Shown here: positions 1 to 6,067 of the stretch, piece by piece
Position numbering within the stretch: the first letter of the stretch is position 1
How the letters are laid out: the number at the start of each line of letters is the position of its first letter
Assembly: GCA_027334785.1 (NCBI GenBank)
Contig: DAHWQF010000072.1
Coordinates: 1 to 10,899, forward strand
Direction of reading: 5' to 3'
Length of the DNA: 10,899 nucleotides
Source of the DNA: Acidimicrobiaceae bacterium
GTDB taxonomy: Bacteria > Actinomycetota > Acidimicrobiia > Acidimicrobiales > Palsa-688
Translations under genes and position numbers: made by a program
The notes under the pieces: model-generated
What the model saw: the letters and a program-made list of their open reading frames with translations, nothing else
Told to the model about the DNA's origin: nothing
The model's database searches: none

Positions 1-1
1 G

Positions 2-130
2 CAAGTGGTCGGTCATCTCGTTTCAGGGGAAGGCTTCGTGCCAGTCGCCGGCTCGACGCTACCGGCGACGGACTCTAACGGGAACTCAACCTCCGTAACC
101 GTGCTCCAAGCGCCGCCTCCTCAGAATTAG
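2..130 (+). CDS. C-terminal end of a VGH/GFVP-motif protein (partial, runs off the left edge)
   Basis: An open frame enters at base 2 and ends at the TAG at 128-130, giving 42 visible residues. It contains VVGHLVSGEGFVPVAGS followed by a Ser/Thr/Asn-rich tail ending in PPPQN. The same motif, IVGHLYFGIGFVPLGTS, occurs in the complete gene that starts 55 bp downstream on the same strand, so the two are very probably tandem paralogues. No known family is recognised and the function is unknown. By analogy with the neighbour this end would lie outside the membrane. The start and any N-terminal anchor are outside the window. Confidence rests on the shared motif and the natural stop, not on a database match. 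Confidence 0.6.
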   Translation, partial: QVVGHLVSGEGFVPVAGSTLPATDSNGNSTSVTVLQAPPPQN

Positions 131-145
131 AGGGATAGTTAATGC

Positions 146-154
146 TGTTATGAT
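146..154 (+). promoter_or_regulatory. Extended -10 promoter element for the gene at 185
   Basis: TG at 146-147, one base, then TATGAT at 149-154 forms an extended -10 element. Transcription would begin near 161, giving a leader of about 24 nt before the GTG at 185. The -35 region (around 126-132) is poor, as is common when an extended -10 is present. Predicted from pattern only. Confidence 0.45.
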
Positions 155-184
155 GGTCCTCGTTGTGACCAAGGAGATGCTACC

Positions 185-703
185 GTGACTTTCGACGGGT
201 TCCCCGGGCCTCCACAGATGCTAGCCCATCGCCAAGTGGGAGCGCGCCTACATTTGAAACACGCTCTACTTAGCAAGCGCGCCCGGCACAGGTGGCGTCG
301 GCGGTGGGCGGCCGTCTCGGCAATTGTGCCGATACTACTTGGAGGAGCCGCTGCACCAGTCATGTACCGCGCCGAGGGACAACGCCCAGTCTCGGCCAGT
401 GGGGTACAGGACTTCCGCCGGGCTCCCGATTACATCAGCGTGTGGAGCCACGGCAGAATCGTGGGCCACGTCCCTCGAACGGACCTGTACGCCACACCAG
501 GTGCACGCGTGCCTTCTGTGTGGACGGGACCACTCACGGTCTACGGTCCTGATCTGCGAACCATAGTGGGGCACCTCTATTTCGGCATCGGCTTCGTCCC
601 GTTAGGAACTTCGCCAAAGTCCGAGCCGTGTGTGCCCGTGACAGCGGTCGTTGGCACTACCGCCGGTCGCGCAGAACACTCTGTTGCTTGCCACAGTCGG
701 TGA
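185..703 (+). CDS. Membrane-anchored hypothetical protein with VGH/GFVP motif
   Basis: This is a 172-residue protein of unknown function. The GTG start is chosen because AAGGAG at 171-176 sits 8 nt upstream and a promoter-like element lies just before it. Residues 31-40 are strongly basic (KRARHRWRRR), followed by one hydrophobic segment at about 41-61. This suggests a single-pass protein with a short basic cytoplasmic N-terminus and an exported C-terminal part. Two related short motifs are seen outside the membrane: RIVGHVPRTDLY (about 91-102) and TIVGHLYFGIGFVPLG (about 126-141). The second matches the end of the partial gene at 2-130, indicating a local duplication. Codon use is less GC-biased at third positions than in genes further right, which may mean transfer or relaxed selection. 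The last 20 or so residues look unlike the paralogue's tail and might reflect a shifted end. Confidence 0.65.
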   Translation: MTFDGFPGPPQMLAHRQVGARLHLKHALLSKRARHRWRRRWAAVSAIVPILLGGAAAPVMYRAEGQRPVSASGVQDFRRAPDYISVWSHGRIVGHVPRTDLYATPGARVPSVWTGPLTVYGPDLRTIVGHLYFGIGFVPLGTSPKSEPCVPVTAVVGTTAGRAEHSVACHSR

Positions 704-817
704 CACAGTACAGACGGCCATGGCCCACGATGTGGTTGGCCACCCTTCAGTGTGCCCACAACAGCCCGGGGCCGGGAAAGGCCTTCGTAGTCCATTGGAC
801 CCCTGCTGCAGAGGTAA

Positions 818-913
818 GCCGACCTTCAAGCCGGCCCTCGCCCCGGTGACAGACTCGCGGTAGTTCTTCAAGGCGGTGGCGGCATCTACACTGGCGCACT
901 CGAACACGTCGGC
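818..913 (-). pseudogene. Inverted fragment of a TnpB-like gene (N-terminal half)
   Basis: On the minus strand this stretch reads VFECASVDAATALKNY and then RESVTGARAGLKVGL. It resembles the N-terminal part of IS605/IS607-type TnpB proteins (pattern: Ala-Leu-x-Asn-aromatic, Ser-x-x-Gly-x-Arg-x-Gly, Val-Gly-Phe-Pro). The rest of the TnpB relic lies immediately to the right on the opposite strand. The segment is bounded by GCCGAC (818-823) and GTCGGC (908-913), which are inverted copies of each other, so a local inversion between them is the simplest explanation. No functional start, no full domain and no stop fit a working gene. Family assignment is from memory of the conserved pattern. Confidence 0.45.
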
Positions 914-1285
914 GGGGATGCTTCCCGGGCTTTGCCGCCAAGCACCGGGAGGTGCCAAGGTCCGCCTGCGGGCCAAGTACCTGCCCGATGAAAAGCCCTC
1001 GGTGCGCTTCGTCGGCTCCAAAGCTATGCACTTTCCCGTGCTTGGAGACATACGCCTCCACGGCTGTGGCCGGGCACTGGCCAAGATGATAGCCACAGGG
1101 CGTTTCCATCCCTACTCGGCCAGCTTTTCGTTCAAGGCCGGACGTTGGTTCGTCTCCGTGGCCGGGGTAGCGGCTCCGTTCCACCACCAGCGCAGGTCAA
1201 AGACCGGCCGTCACCTGGTCCCGGTGGGAGCCGACCGGGGCGTCAAGGCGCTGATCGTGGCCGCCAGTGCTGATGGCGCGCCCTA
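914..1285 (+). pseudogene. tnpB: TnpB-like (IS605/IS607 family) nuclease relic, middle portion
   Basis: TnpB proteins are RNA-guided nucleases carried by IS200/IS605 and IS607 elements. Here only the middle survives. FPGFAAKHR at 922-948 resembles the FPRFKSKHR-type motif. After a frame change, residues at about 954-1285 include KPSVRF, FPVLGDIRLH, then FKAGRWFVSV, and finally PVGADRGVKALIVAASADG. The last block holds the first RuvC-like catalytic Asp (GADRG). The remaining catalytic Glu and Asp and the zinc-finger end are missing: homology stops near 1285, where an unrelated minus-strand fragment begins. The gene is therefore dead, with a frameshift, an inversion to its left and loss of the C-terminus. 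No TnpA and no clear element ends were seen. Confidence 0.65.
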
Positions 1286-1535
1286 CAAGTCCTGGGTCGT
1301 AGTAGTCGCGGCAACCTGGGACTGCAAGCCCTCGGCAACCATCTTGGTGACCTGGTTCATGGACAAGCTTTCCGTCCCGACGACGAGGTCGTGGTACTGG
1401 CCGTTGCCGTCGGGCACTTCGACGCCGAGGTCGATAACTGTATACCCATCGGTCCCCCGTTGCCCGCTCTCGACCCATGCGTTGTAGCCGTTGACCGTGA
1501 TCGGTGTCGACAGGTCAAGCCGAAATGGGTCAGGT
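1283..1535 (-). pseudogene. Orphan C-terminal domain of a hypothetical exported or anti-sigma-like protein
   Basis: The minus-strand frame reads naturally from about 1535 down to the stop at 1283-1285. It has an ITVNGYNAWVES block, then DGYTVIDLGVEVPDGNG, then LVVGTESLSMNQVTKMVAEGL. This order (a Val-Asn-Gly strand, a Pro-Asp-Gly turn, then a Ser-Met-x-Gln-Val helix ending in Ala-Glu-Gly-Leu) resembles C-terminal domains of actinobacterial exported proteins or membrane-bound anti-sigma-like proteins (inference, family not certain). Upstream coding sequence is absent: the only in-frame start is a TTG at 1549 without a ribosome binding site. Its 3' end touches the TnpB relic, so it is probably a rearrangement product. 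Confidence 0.35.
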
Positions 1536-1549
1536 GTGCCTGAGCACAA

Positions 1550-1966
1550 GTGCCCTTACTTGATAAGGTGCTGGCGCTGCCGTCGGGCGAGCAAAAGGGC
1601 TTCTCGCCACCCCACCCGGTCAACGAATAAGGCGCAGGGCTAAAGAGTCGACAGGGTTGGCGAGACTTGGTCCGACCGCTTTGGCCCTGAGGGTCGTCAC
1701 GCAGTAGCCGCCGGCAAGCCAGGCAAGCGGTGGCCCGGTCAAGCCGCACCGATCCCGTGGTCGCTTCCTGTTCGCCTCACGTGGCGAGGCCGTCACAGGT
1801 GGTCTAGACCATTGGACTCAATTTGGACGGTGGTCGCCCGCGGCCGCGTCGGTCCGCATTCGCCCGCGACCCGCGAGGCGGCGTTCGGTGTACACCTTCT
1901 GCACGGCTGGCCCGCAAGCACTCAAGGGCTCACTGACGAGTGGCGGGCCGCTTCGCGATGCTGTAG
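1550..1966. other. Stretch without a recognisable gene
   Basis: About 420 bp with only short, unconvincing ORFs on both strands. The one structure noted is a hairpin-capable stretch with arms GGCGAG and CTCGCC and an 11-nt loop near 1586-1608. A Gly-Glu-Lys-Pro-Phe-Cys run on the minus strand here is not a zinc finger, because the expected second Cys and the His pair are absent. The right end holds no clear promoter for the methyltransferase gene. Confidence 0.5.
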
Positions 1967-2631
1967 GTGGTGCCGACCGACGAAGAACTGCGCAAGGCTG
2001 TGCAAAAGGCACGTCGCAACCTAGCGGGCACCGGCCCGCTCCGTCTCCGGGCCGAGGGCGACTTCGAACGTATTTCCGTCCCGGACGAGGACTGCGACAT
2101 CCTCAGAGACATGCTCGTCGCGGAACACGCCCGGGTCGTGGTCGAGGTCGGCCTCGCGTACGGCAGCTCGGCCCTGCTATCGGGGAGGCCCTGCTGGCCC
2201 AGGGGCACCAGGGCGCCAGGCACGTCATCATCGACCCCTACCAGCAAGCGTTCGGGGACGCCGGCTGGCAGGCGGTGGTGGGCGCGGGCCTCGGCGGCCT
2301 CTGTGCCCTGGTCGCCGAACGGTCCCAGCTGGCGCTCCCCCGGCTCGTCGCCGAAGGCTTCGTCACCGACGCTGCCTTCATGGACGGCAGCCACGTGTTC
2401 CACAACGTCTTCGTCGACCTCTACTTCCTGCGCGAGTTGGTCCGCCCCGGCGGCCTGGTCGTCCTCGACGACTGCCACTGGCCCTCGGTGGCGACAGCCG
2501 TGCGGTACTTCGAGCTCAACACCGGCTGGGAGCTCCAACAGGCAAGCCGGGCGACGCGATTGCGCGCCTTCCGCTTACCGGACCCTCGCACCGAGCCCTC
2601 TTTCGAGAGCTTCACGCCGTTCCAAGTGTGA
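1967..2631 (+). pseudogene. Class I SAM-dependent methyltransferase (Methyltransf_24 type), frameshifted
   Basis: The product would transfer a methyl group from S-adenosylmethionine to an unknown small molecule or sugar. Reading starts at a GTG (1967; a second GTG follows directly) just after an in-frame TAG. The first 70 residues run in one frame up to the SAM-binding loop VVVEVGLAYGSSAL. Sequence then continues in another frame as IGEALLAQGHQGARHVIIDP, and later has DAAFMDGSHVF, RPGGLVVLDDCHWPSV and a natural TGA at 2629-2631. One missing base at 2176/2177 explains the break: an extra G would restore SSALAIGEALL. The repaired protein is about 221 residues, normal for the family, with all main motifs present. 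The lesion may thus be recent or a sequencing error. No strong ribosome binding site is visible. Confidence 0.75.
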
Positions 2632-2654
2632 ACCCGTCTCGCCAAGGCCGCCCT

Positions 2655-2680
2655 GCCAGGGTGCTCGTACGGGGCCTGGC
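2655..2680 (+). terminator. Possible terminator hairpin after the methyltransferase
   Basis: GCCAGG (2655-2660) and CCTGGC (2675-2680) are perfect inverted copies 24 bp after the stop codon. The loop is 14 nt and there is no T run, so this is only a weak candidate. Confidence 0.25.
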
Positions 2681-2743
2681 TCCACGCCGAGCGCGGCGGG
2701 GGGCGTGACGGGGCGTGATGTAGGAGGACCACGGGCTCCGTCC

Positions 2744-2772
2744 GCGAACCGTGCGCGAACGGTACGGCGAAC
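2744..2772 (+). repeat. Three phased GCGAAC repeats
   Basis: GCGAAC occurs at 2744-2749, 2755-2760 and 2767-2772, with starts 11 and 12 bp apart, close to one DNA turn. An ACCGT/ACGGT dyad overlaps the first two copies. This could be a protein-binding cluster but lies about 285 bp before the next gene. Confidence 0.4.
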
Positions 2773-3036
2773 GCCGTCTCCGGGTGGCACCGGTCGGCAG
2801 CATTTGTCCTAGTGAATGTGCATGTCAGTGCGAACGGGCAAGTCAGGAGGCGCCAAATCTACCTTCGCATCGTGCGACTTCGGCCGGGTCGGGTCCGTTG
2901 ACGCGGTTCGCAGTGGTCCATGACTCCTCGGCGTAGCCGATTTCGCGTGCAGTCTGCCTCAAGCAACACTCTGCGGACAGGCCACCAGCCCTCCACAAGG
3001 CAGACCCGGCAAATACGCCAAAGAACGAGACATCAA

Positions 3037-3055
3037 CGTTCGATATAGTGAACGC
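3037..3055 (+). promoter_or_regulatory. Leaderless promoter with overlapping dyad for the MNT-HEPN pair
   Basis: TATAGT at 3044-3049 is a good -10 hexamer ending 6 nt before the ATG at 3056, so transcription would start at or next to the start codon (leaderless mRNA). No ribosome binding site is present, in agreement. The -10 lies between inverted arms CGTTC (3037-3041) and GAACG (3050-3054), spaced 8 bp. A protein bound there would block the promoter. Autoregulation by the winged-helix MNT protein is an inference. The -35 region is not recognisable. Confidence 0.5.
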
Positions 3056-3694
3056 ATGGACTTCCAGCGGCCGGTCGAGGCGCTTATCCCAGGGGCCGCC
3101 GGCCGGCTCTTGGCCGCTCTGGCCAGGGTCGACACCGAACTTCCCATCTCCACCCTCGCCACCGTGGCTGCCGTGGGCCGCACCCGTGCTTCAGGGCTCA
3201 TCGCTCAGCTGCATGACCTTGGAGTCGTGGATCGGAGGGAGATCGGCCGCACCACGATGGTAAGCCTCGCCCGGGAAAATGCCGCCGGCGAACTGCTCGA
3301 CCGGCTCGGGCACCTTCGCACTACCGTCCTCGCCCGGCTGCAGGACCTGGCAGGGGCGATCGAACCCCTCCCGTTGACCGTGACCCTATTCGGGTCCTTC
3401 GCCAGGGGGGAGGCGACCGCCGGCAGCGATATCGACATCCTGGCCGTGCGCCCACTCGGGGCCGACCCCGAGAAGTGGGCGTCGACCCTCGCCTCGTTTA
3501 CCACCAGAGCCAAACGTCTCACCGGGAACCCTGTCCAGGTCCTGGACTACGACTTGGACGAGCTTCGGCGCCGGGCCGGCTCCCGGGCCAAGGCGGGCAG
3601 GACCTTCTGGGATGCCCTGCGGCGCGACGGCATAGTGCTGGCCGGCTCCAGCATCGACATCCTCCTGGAAAACGGCCGTGCCGCCTCGCGGTAG
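3056..3694 (+). CDS. MNT-domain antitoxin nucleotidyltransferase with N-terminal winged helix
   Basis: A 212-residue protein. Residues about 15-75 form a winged helix-turn-helix (ISTLATVAAVGRTRASGLI, then the VVDRREIGRTTMVSL wing). Residues about 105-170 are a minimal nucleotidyltransferase domain. The signature GS-x10-D-x-D is exact: G113, S114, D125, D127 in GSFARGEATAGSDIDIL, with a likely third acidic residue around D164-D166. In known MNT-HEPN modules the MNT protein neutralises the HEPN RNase, in some cases by adding AMP to it. The N-terminal DNA-binding domain suggests it also represses its own promoter. The ATG is chosen because it sits at the expected start of a leaderless transcript. 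Its end overlaps the HEPN start by 17 bp, as expected for a coupled toxin-antitoxin pair. All key residues are intact, so the antitoxin looks functional. Confidence 0.85.
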   Translation: MDFQRPVEALIPGAAGRLLAALARVDTELPISTLATVAAVGRTRASGLIAQLHDLGVVDRREIGRTTMVSLARENAAGELLDRLGHLRTTVLARLQDLAGAIEPLPLTVTLFGSFARGEATAGSDIDILAVRPLGADPEKWASTLASFTTRAKRLTGNPVQVLDYDLDELRRRAGSRAKAGRTFWDALRRDGIVLAGSSIDILLENGRAASR

Positions 3695-4271
3695 CAAGCG
3701 CCATAGCGTCTCGCCCGCCGACGCCCGCGCCTACTTGGCGAAGGCCGCGGCCTGGCTTGAAGCGGCCGAGGACAACCTCCGAGCCAGGCGATGGGACGTA
3801 GCAGCTGGGAGCGCCGTCACCGCCGGCATCAACGCCTCTGACGCCATCACCGGCTCTCTGCTCGGGCAACGGGCGGGCGGCGAGCACTCCGAAGCCCTCG
3901 ACCTCCTCACGCAGGCGGGTGAGGATGGCCGCACCGCTGCCCGCCAGTTGGCCCAACTGCTCGGGTTCAAGGCTCCAGCGCAGTACGACCCCGCCCCCCT
4001 CTCTCCGAAAAGGACGCTGTCAAGGCTGTCGAGCTGGGCCGGCGCCTGGTCGAGCGGGCCACCCAGCTGGTCGCTCGGCGGCGCCCACCGGCATAGGGCC
4101 TTTCGCGCACGCAGCGGTCAATCTGGAGCGAGCAGTGCAAGCACTCGGCGGACACCTCAGACATCCGGATTAATCGCCGGACGGCCGTTCGCGACCGTTT
4201 CCCCTGGTCAGCGGCTCGCAGATCGAACCGGAAGTGAAGAATCCGGCGGTTTCGCCCAAAATTCCGCTTGA
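3678..4271 (+). CDS. HEPN-domain toxin with a C-terminal frameshift (ancestral stop at 4094-4096)
   Basis: The likely toxin partner of the MNT protein: HEPN proteins of this kind are RNases. The GTG at 3678 lies inside the antitoxin gene's end, with a weak GGAAA (3667-3671) before it. Residues about 14-100 are helical, and the catalytic R-x4-H motif is present as R65-AGGE-H70, preceded by the usual INASDAI helix. The Tyr that follows two residues after the His in the AMPylated type is Glu here. The frame breaks at about residue 107, in a C6 tract (3994-3999) followed by a CT repeat. In the alternative frame the sequence continues as SEKDAVKAVELGRRLVERAT to a TAG at 4094-4096, giving a normal length of about 139. 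As written, the frame runs to 4271 with about 90 foreign residues. One lost C or one extra CT would explain it. The toxin may be inactivated, slippage-variable, or the sequence may contain an error. Confidence 0.7.
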   Translation: MPPRGSKRHSVSPADARAYLAKAAAWLEAAEDNLRARRWDVAAGSAVTAGINASDAITGSLLGQRAGGEHSEALDLLTQAGEDGRTAARQLAQLLGFKAPAQYDPAPLSPKRTLSRLSSWAGAWSSGPPSWSLGGAHRHRAFRARSGQSGASSASTRRTPQTSGLIAGRPFATVSPGQRLADRTGSEESGGFAQNSA

Positions 4272-4278
4272 CCAGGGG
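4201..4278. repeat. Long imperfect inverted repeat (possible mobile-element end pair or folded site)
   Basis: CCCCTGGTCAGCGG at 4201-4214 is repeated in inverted orientation at 4264-4278 as CCGCTTGACCAGGGG: all 14 pairs match, with one extra T. Between them, AACCG and CGGTT can form an inner stem, so the whole 78-nt stretch could fold into a two-part hairpin. It is not followed by a strong T run, so a simple terminator is less likely. It could be a MITE-like relic, a recombinase site or a strong RNA structure. No second copy was noticed in this window. Confidence 0.5.
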
Positions 4279-4519
4279 GTTCGGCAACTTTTCGGGCAAC
4301 AACTGGCGCCTGTTGTCCTCTCAACGAGCCTTCTGGACCGTCGCTAGCGTCGTAAACGAGCAGCTCAGGCCACCTGTGGCCGTCTCCGGCGACAGCCCTG
4401 ATGTGACTTTGGATCCGGATGCTTGGAGGTTCGAGCCCTCCCCCCCGGAGCAGCTGGCGCTTGCGCGTCTTTGTCGTCAGGGCTCTCCCAGCCGGAGCTA
4501 GCGGGCTAGCAGCGCCCGG

Positions 4520-4741
4520 TTGAGGGCACCCCCGGTCATGGTGGCGTCGGTCATGGGGCGCCGCCTGCCGGCCAGCGCTGTGCTTGGCCTATGGGCGGGG
4601 CTGCTGGAGTTATTAGGCAATGCCGTCCGGGTCCTGGAAGCAGGCGTGACGTGCGCCCCAAGCCTCGTGCCCGACCTCGCTGACCTCGACGCCGCGCTCG
4701 GCACGCTCCGCTCGGGCGGCGTCGATGTCGGAAACGACTAG
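4520..4741 (+). CDS. Doubtful short ORF, unknown
   Basis: 73 codons from a TTG (an in-frame ATG at 4538 is an alternative), ending in TAG at 4739-4741. The second half, from about VRVLEAGVTCAPSLVPDL onwards, has strongly GC-biased third positions, as in the real genes here, so it may be the surviving end of a lost gene. No ribosome binding site, domain or homologue is recognised. Confidence 0.22.
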   Translation: MRAPPVMVASVMGRRLPASAVLGLWAGLLELLGNAVRVLEAGVTCAPSLVPDLADLDAALGTLRSGGVDVGND

Positions 4742-4800
4742 CAACAAGTGTGCCTGGCCGGGCCGCGCATTAGTCAGGCCGGTACCGAGGGCGATCGAGC

Positions 4801-4821
4801 GGTTCTATCGGTGGATAGACC
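4801..4821 (-). terminator. Possible terminator hairpin downstream of the MBL-fold gene
   Basis: GGTTCTATC (4801-4809) and GATAGACC (4814-4821) pair over 8 bp with one bulged T and a 4-nt loop. It lies about 50 bp past the stop of the minus-strand hydrolase gene. There is no T run, so the role is uncertain. Confidence 0.3.
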
Positions 4822-4868
4822 AGCTTGGGGCGATTGACCGAATCGGCCTGCCCGGAGCCGTATTTCGG

Positions 4869-5603
4869 TCACCGGTGACCTACCGCCACTGCGGCGGCTT
4901 CGCGTGCGACCCGGACCGCTTCGCCCACCCCGCCGTCCCACACGGGACCGTGGCCAGGCAGCACCCAGGTGGCGCTCACGTCCTCCAACCGGTGGAGCGA
5001 CCTGATCGCTTCGGTCGGCTCCAGCGTGAATGGCGCCAGCTCCGGGCCGGTTGCTCCGGTGAGGACGTTGCGGGTGGCGAGAGCGTCACCGATGAAGAGG
5101 GCATCATGCTCCGGGACCCACACGGACACGCTGCCCCGAGTGTGGCCCGGCATGTGGATGATCCTTGGTCTGCCCGGAACATCCAGCACATCTCCGTCCT
5201 CCATCGACTGTACGTGCTCGACGGGAGGTATCCTCAGGCCGCCGTGGCGGGCCGAATACCACAGGAAACCCGCCGACGGGCCCAGCCGCGTTGCACCCCA
5301 GCTCGAACGAGGCTTCTTGGTCAACAGGCGCGCCCGCTCGGCGTCTGCTGGATGCAGGTACGCCTTCACCCCCTTCTCCCGGCACAGCCGCGCCGCGAAG
5401 CCGATGTGGTCACTGTCGCCGTGCGTCAGCACCAAAGCCCGTACGTTGTCCAATGTCTTACCAATGGCCGTCAGCTCCGACTCGAGGAGCCTCCAGTACC
5501 CCGGCAGGCCGGCGTCGATGACCGTGACGTCATCGCCGTCGACGACCATGTAGCTGTTGACCATGTCCGAGCCGATGCGGTACAGGTTCCTGGCGATTTC
5601 CAT
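4869..5603 (-). CDS. Metallo-beta-lactamase-fold hydrolase
   Basis: A 244-residue metal-dependent hydrolase; the substrate cannot be read from the sequence. Metal ligands in order are the THGDSDHIG motif (H61, D63, D65, H66), H154 in MPGHTRGS, D173 in FIGDAL and H218 in LPGHGPVW. The second His of the classical H-x-H-x-D-H motif is Asp (D63), a variant I recall from a subgroup of these enzymes, so the protein is probably active. The ATG at 5603 is supported by GAAGGA 5 nt upstream. No signal peptide is seen, so it is probably cytoplasmic. It is third in a same-strand row after the TetR and DoxX-like genes, 53 bp from the latter, and may be co-transcribed. Related enzymes act on thioesters, lactones or similar esters, but this cannot be narrowed down here. 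Confidence 0.88.
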   Translation of the reverse strand: MEIARNLYRIGSDMVNSYMVVDGDDVTVIDAGLPGYWRLLESELTAIGKTLDNVRALVLTHGDSDHIGFAARLCREKGVKAYLHPADAERARLLTKKPRSSWGATRLGPSAGFLWYSARHGGLRIPPVEHVQSMEDGDVLDVPGRPRIIHMPGHTRGSVSVWVPEHDALFIGDALATRNVLTGATGPELAPFTLEPTEAIRSLHRLEDVSATWVLPGHGPVWDGGVGEAVRVAREAAAVAVGHR

Positions 5604-5656
5604 CTCGGTCCTTCCCTATAGCGTTTGGTTGTTGTTGGTGCCCCATGGCGGCGTAA

Positions 5657-6067
5657 TCAACCGCGGCGCGCCCGGTGCAGGGTGAACAGGGCGGTCCCCC
5701 TCCTGCGAGATCGACGTCGTGACCGGAGGGCCGCGCCCGACCCGCCGAAGAGGCTGGACACGGCGATGCCGGCTGGGTCCCGCCTACCGTGAGCGGCGAG
5801 CCGGCCGAGGCACACGGCCGAGACGGCGCTGGCGAGCGCGGCGCCGGCAACGCCCGCCGCTGGCACCGTCCGGCCGGTCGCGACCAGGATGGCGGCCGAC
5901 AGCTTGACCGGCGCGAACGCGCCGCGGGCGGTCAGGGGTGCGTGTCCGGTGAACCGGATGACGGCCGGCATCGTCCGCCCCGTCCACAGCTTGATCGGTG
6001 CCATCACCAACTCCGCGATGAGCAGTGCCGACAGAGCCCAGATCAGAGCCCAGATCACAAGAGTCAC
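5657..6067 (-). CDS. DoxX-like small membrane protein
   Basis: A 136-residue membrane protein. The GTG start at 6067 overlaps the TGA of the TetR gene (GTGA), a typical coupled junction. The longer upstream frame is only a shadow of the regulator. Hydrophobic segments lie at about residues 3-22, 53-65, 68-90 and perhaps 97-114. The loop KLWTGRTMPAVIRFTGHAP and the FAPVKLSAAILVATG stretch resemble DoxX-like proteins, which are poorly characterised and have been linked to quinone or thiol redox (family knowledge, moderate confidence). The C-terminus is Arg-rich (about residues 115-136) and unusual; it could be cytoplasmic or the result of a late frame change. Control is likely by the preceding TetR protein and its operator. 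Confidence 0.65.
   Translation of the reverse strand: MTLVIWALIWALSALLIAELVMAPIKLWTGRTMPAVIRFTGHAPLTARGAFAPVKLSAAILVATGRTVPAAGVAGAALASAVSAVCLGRLAAHGRRDPAGIAVSSLFGGSGAALRSRRRSRRRGTALFTLHRARRG

Larger units (their letters stand above)
2632..3055. other. Intergenic stretch with repeats, no gene seen
   Basis: Contains a possible terminator stem at 2655-2680, a 10-bp tandem duplication (GGGGCGTGA at 2700-2708 and 2710-2718), three GCGAAC copies at 2744, 2755 and 2767, and the promoter of the MNT gene at its right end. No ORF with convincing codon use or a ribosome binding site was found on either strand. Confidence 0.5.
4097..4868. other. Gene-poor stretch after the toxin-antitoxin pair
   Basis: After the original HEPN stop no gene is recognised for about 770 bp. 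It holds the long inverted repeat at 4201-4278, a plus-strand frame ending at 4501 with a protein-like run (SVVNEQLRPPVAV, then DSPDVTLDPDAWRFEPS) but no family, a doubtful ORF at 4520-4741, a tRNA-like T-arm at 4425-4441 (rejected) and a hairpin at 4801-4821. Confidence 0.5.

Noticed and set aside
602..1096. 164-codon minus-strand frame taken as one gene
   Set aside because: Only the 824-907 part resembles a protein family (TnpB); the rest is opposite real plus-strand sequence.
1590..1620. Zinc-finger-like Gly-Glu-Lys-Pro-Phe-Cys on the minus strand
   Set aside because: The second Cys and the His pair needed for a finger are absent and the frame is not otherwise gene-like.
4385..4450. tRNA-like T-arm (GGAGG, TTCGAGC loop, CCTCC at 4425-4441)
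   Set aside because: The seven bases directly after the T-arm have no matching 5' acceptor strand, and the middle is too short for D and anticodon arms.
4725..5621. 298-codon plus-strand open frame
   Set aside because: It is the antisense shadow of the MBL-fold hydrolase, whose metal motifs prove the minus strand; the plus product has no recognisable motif.
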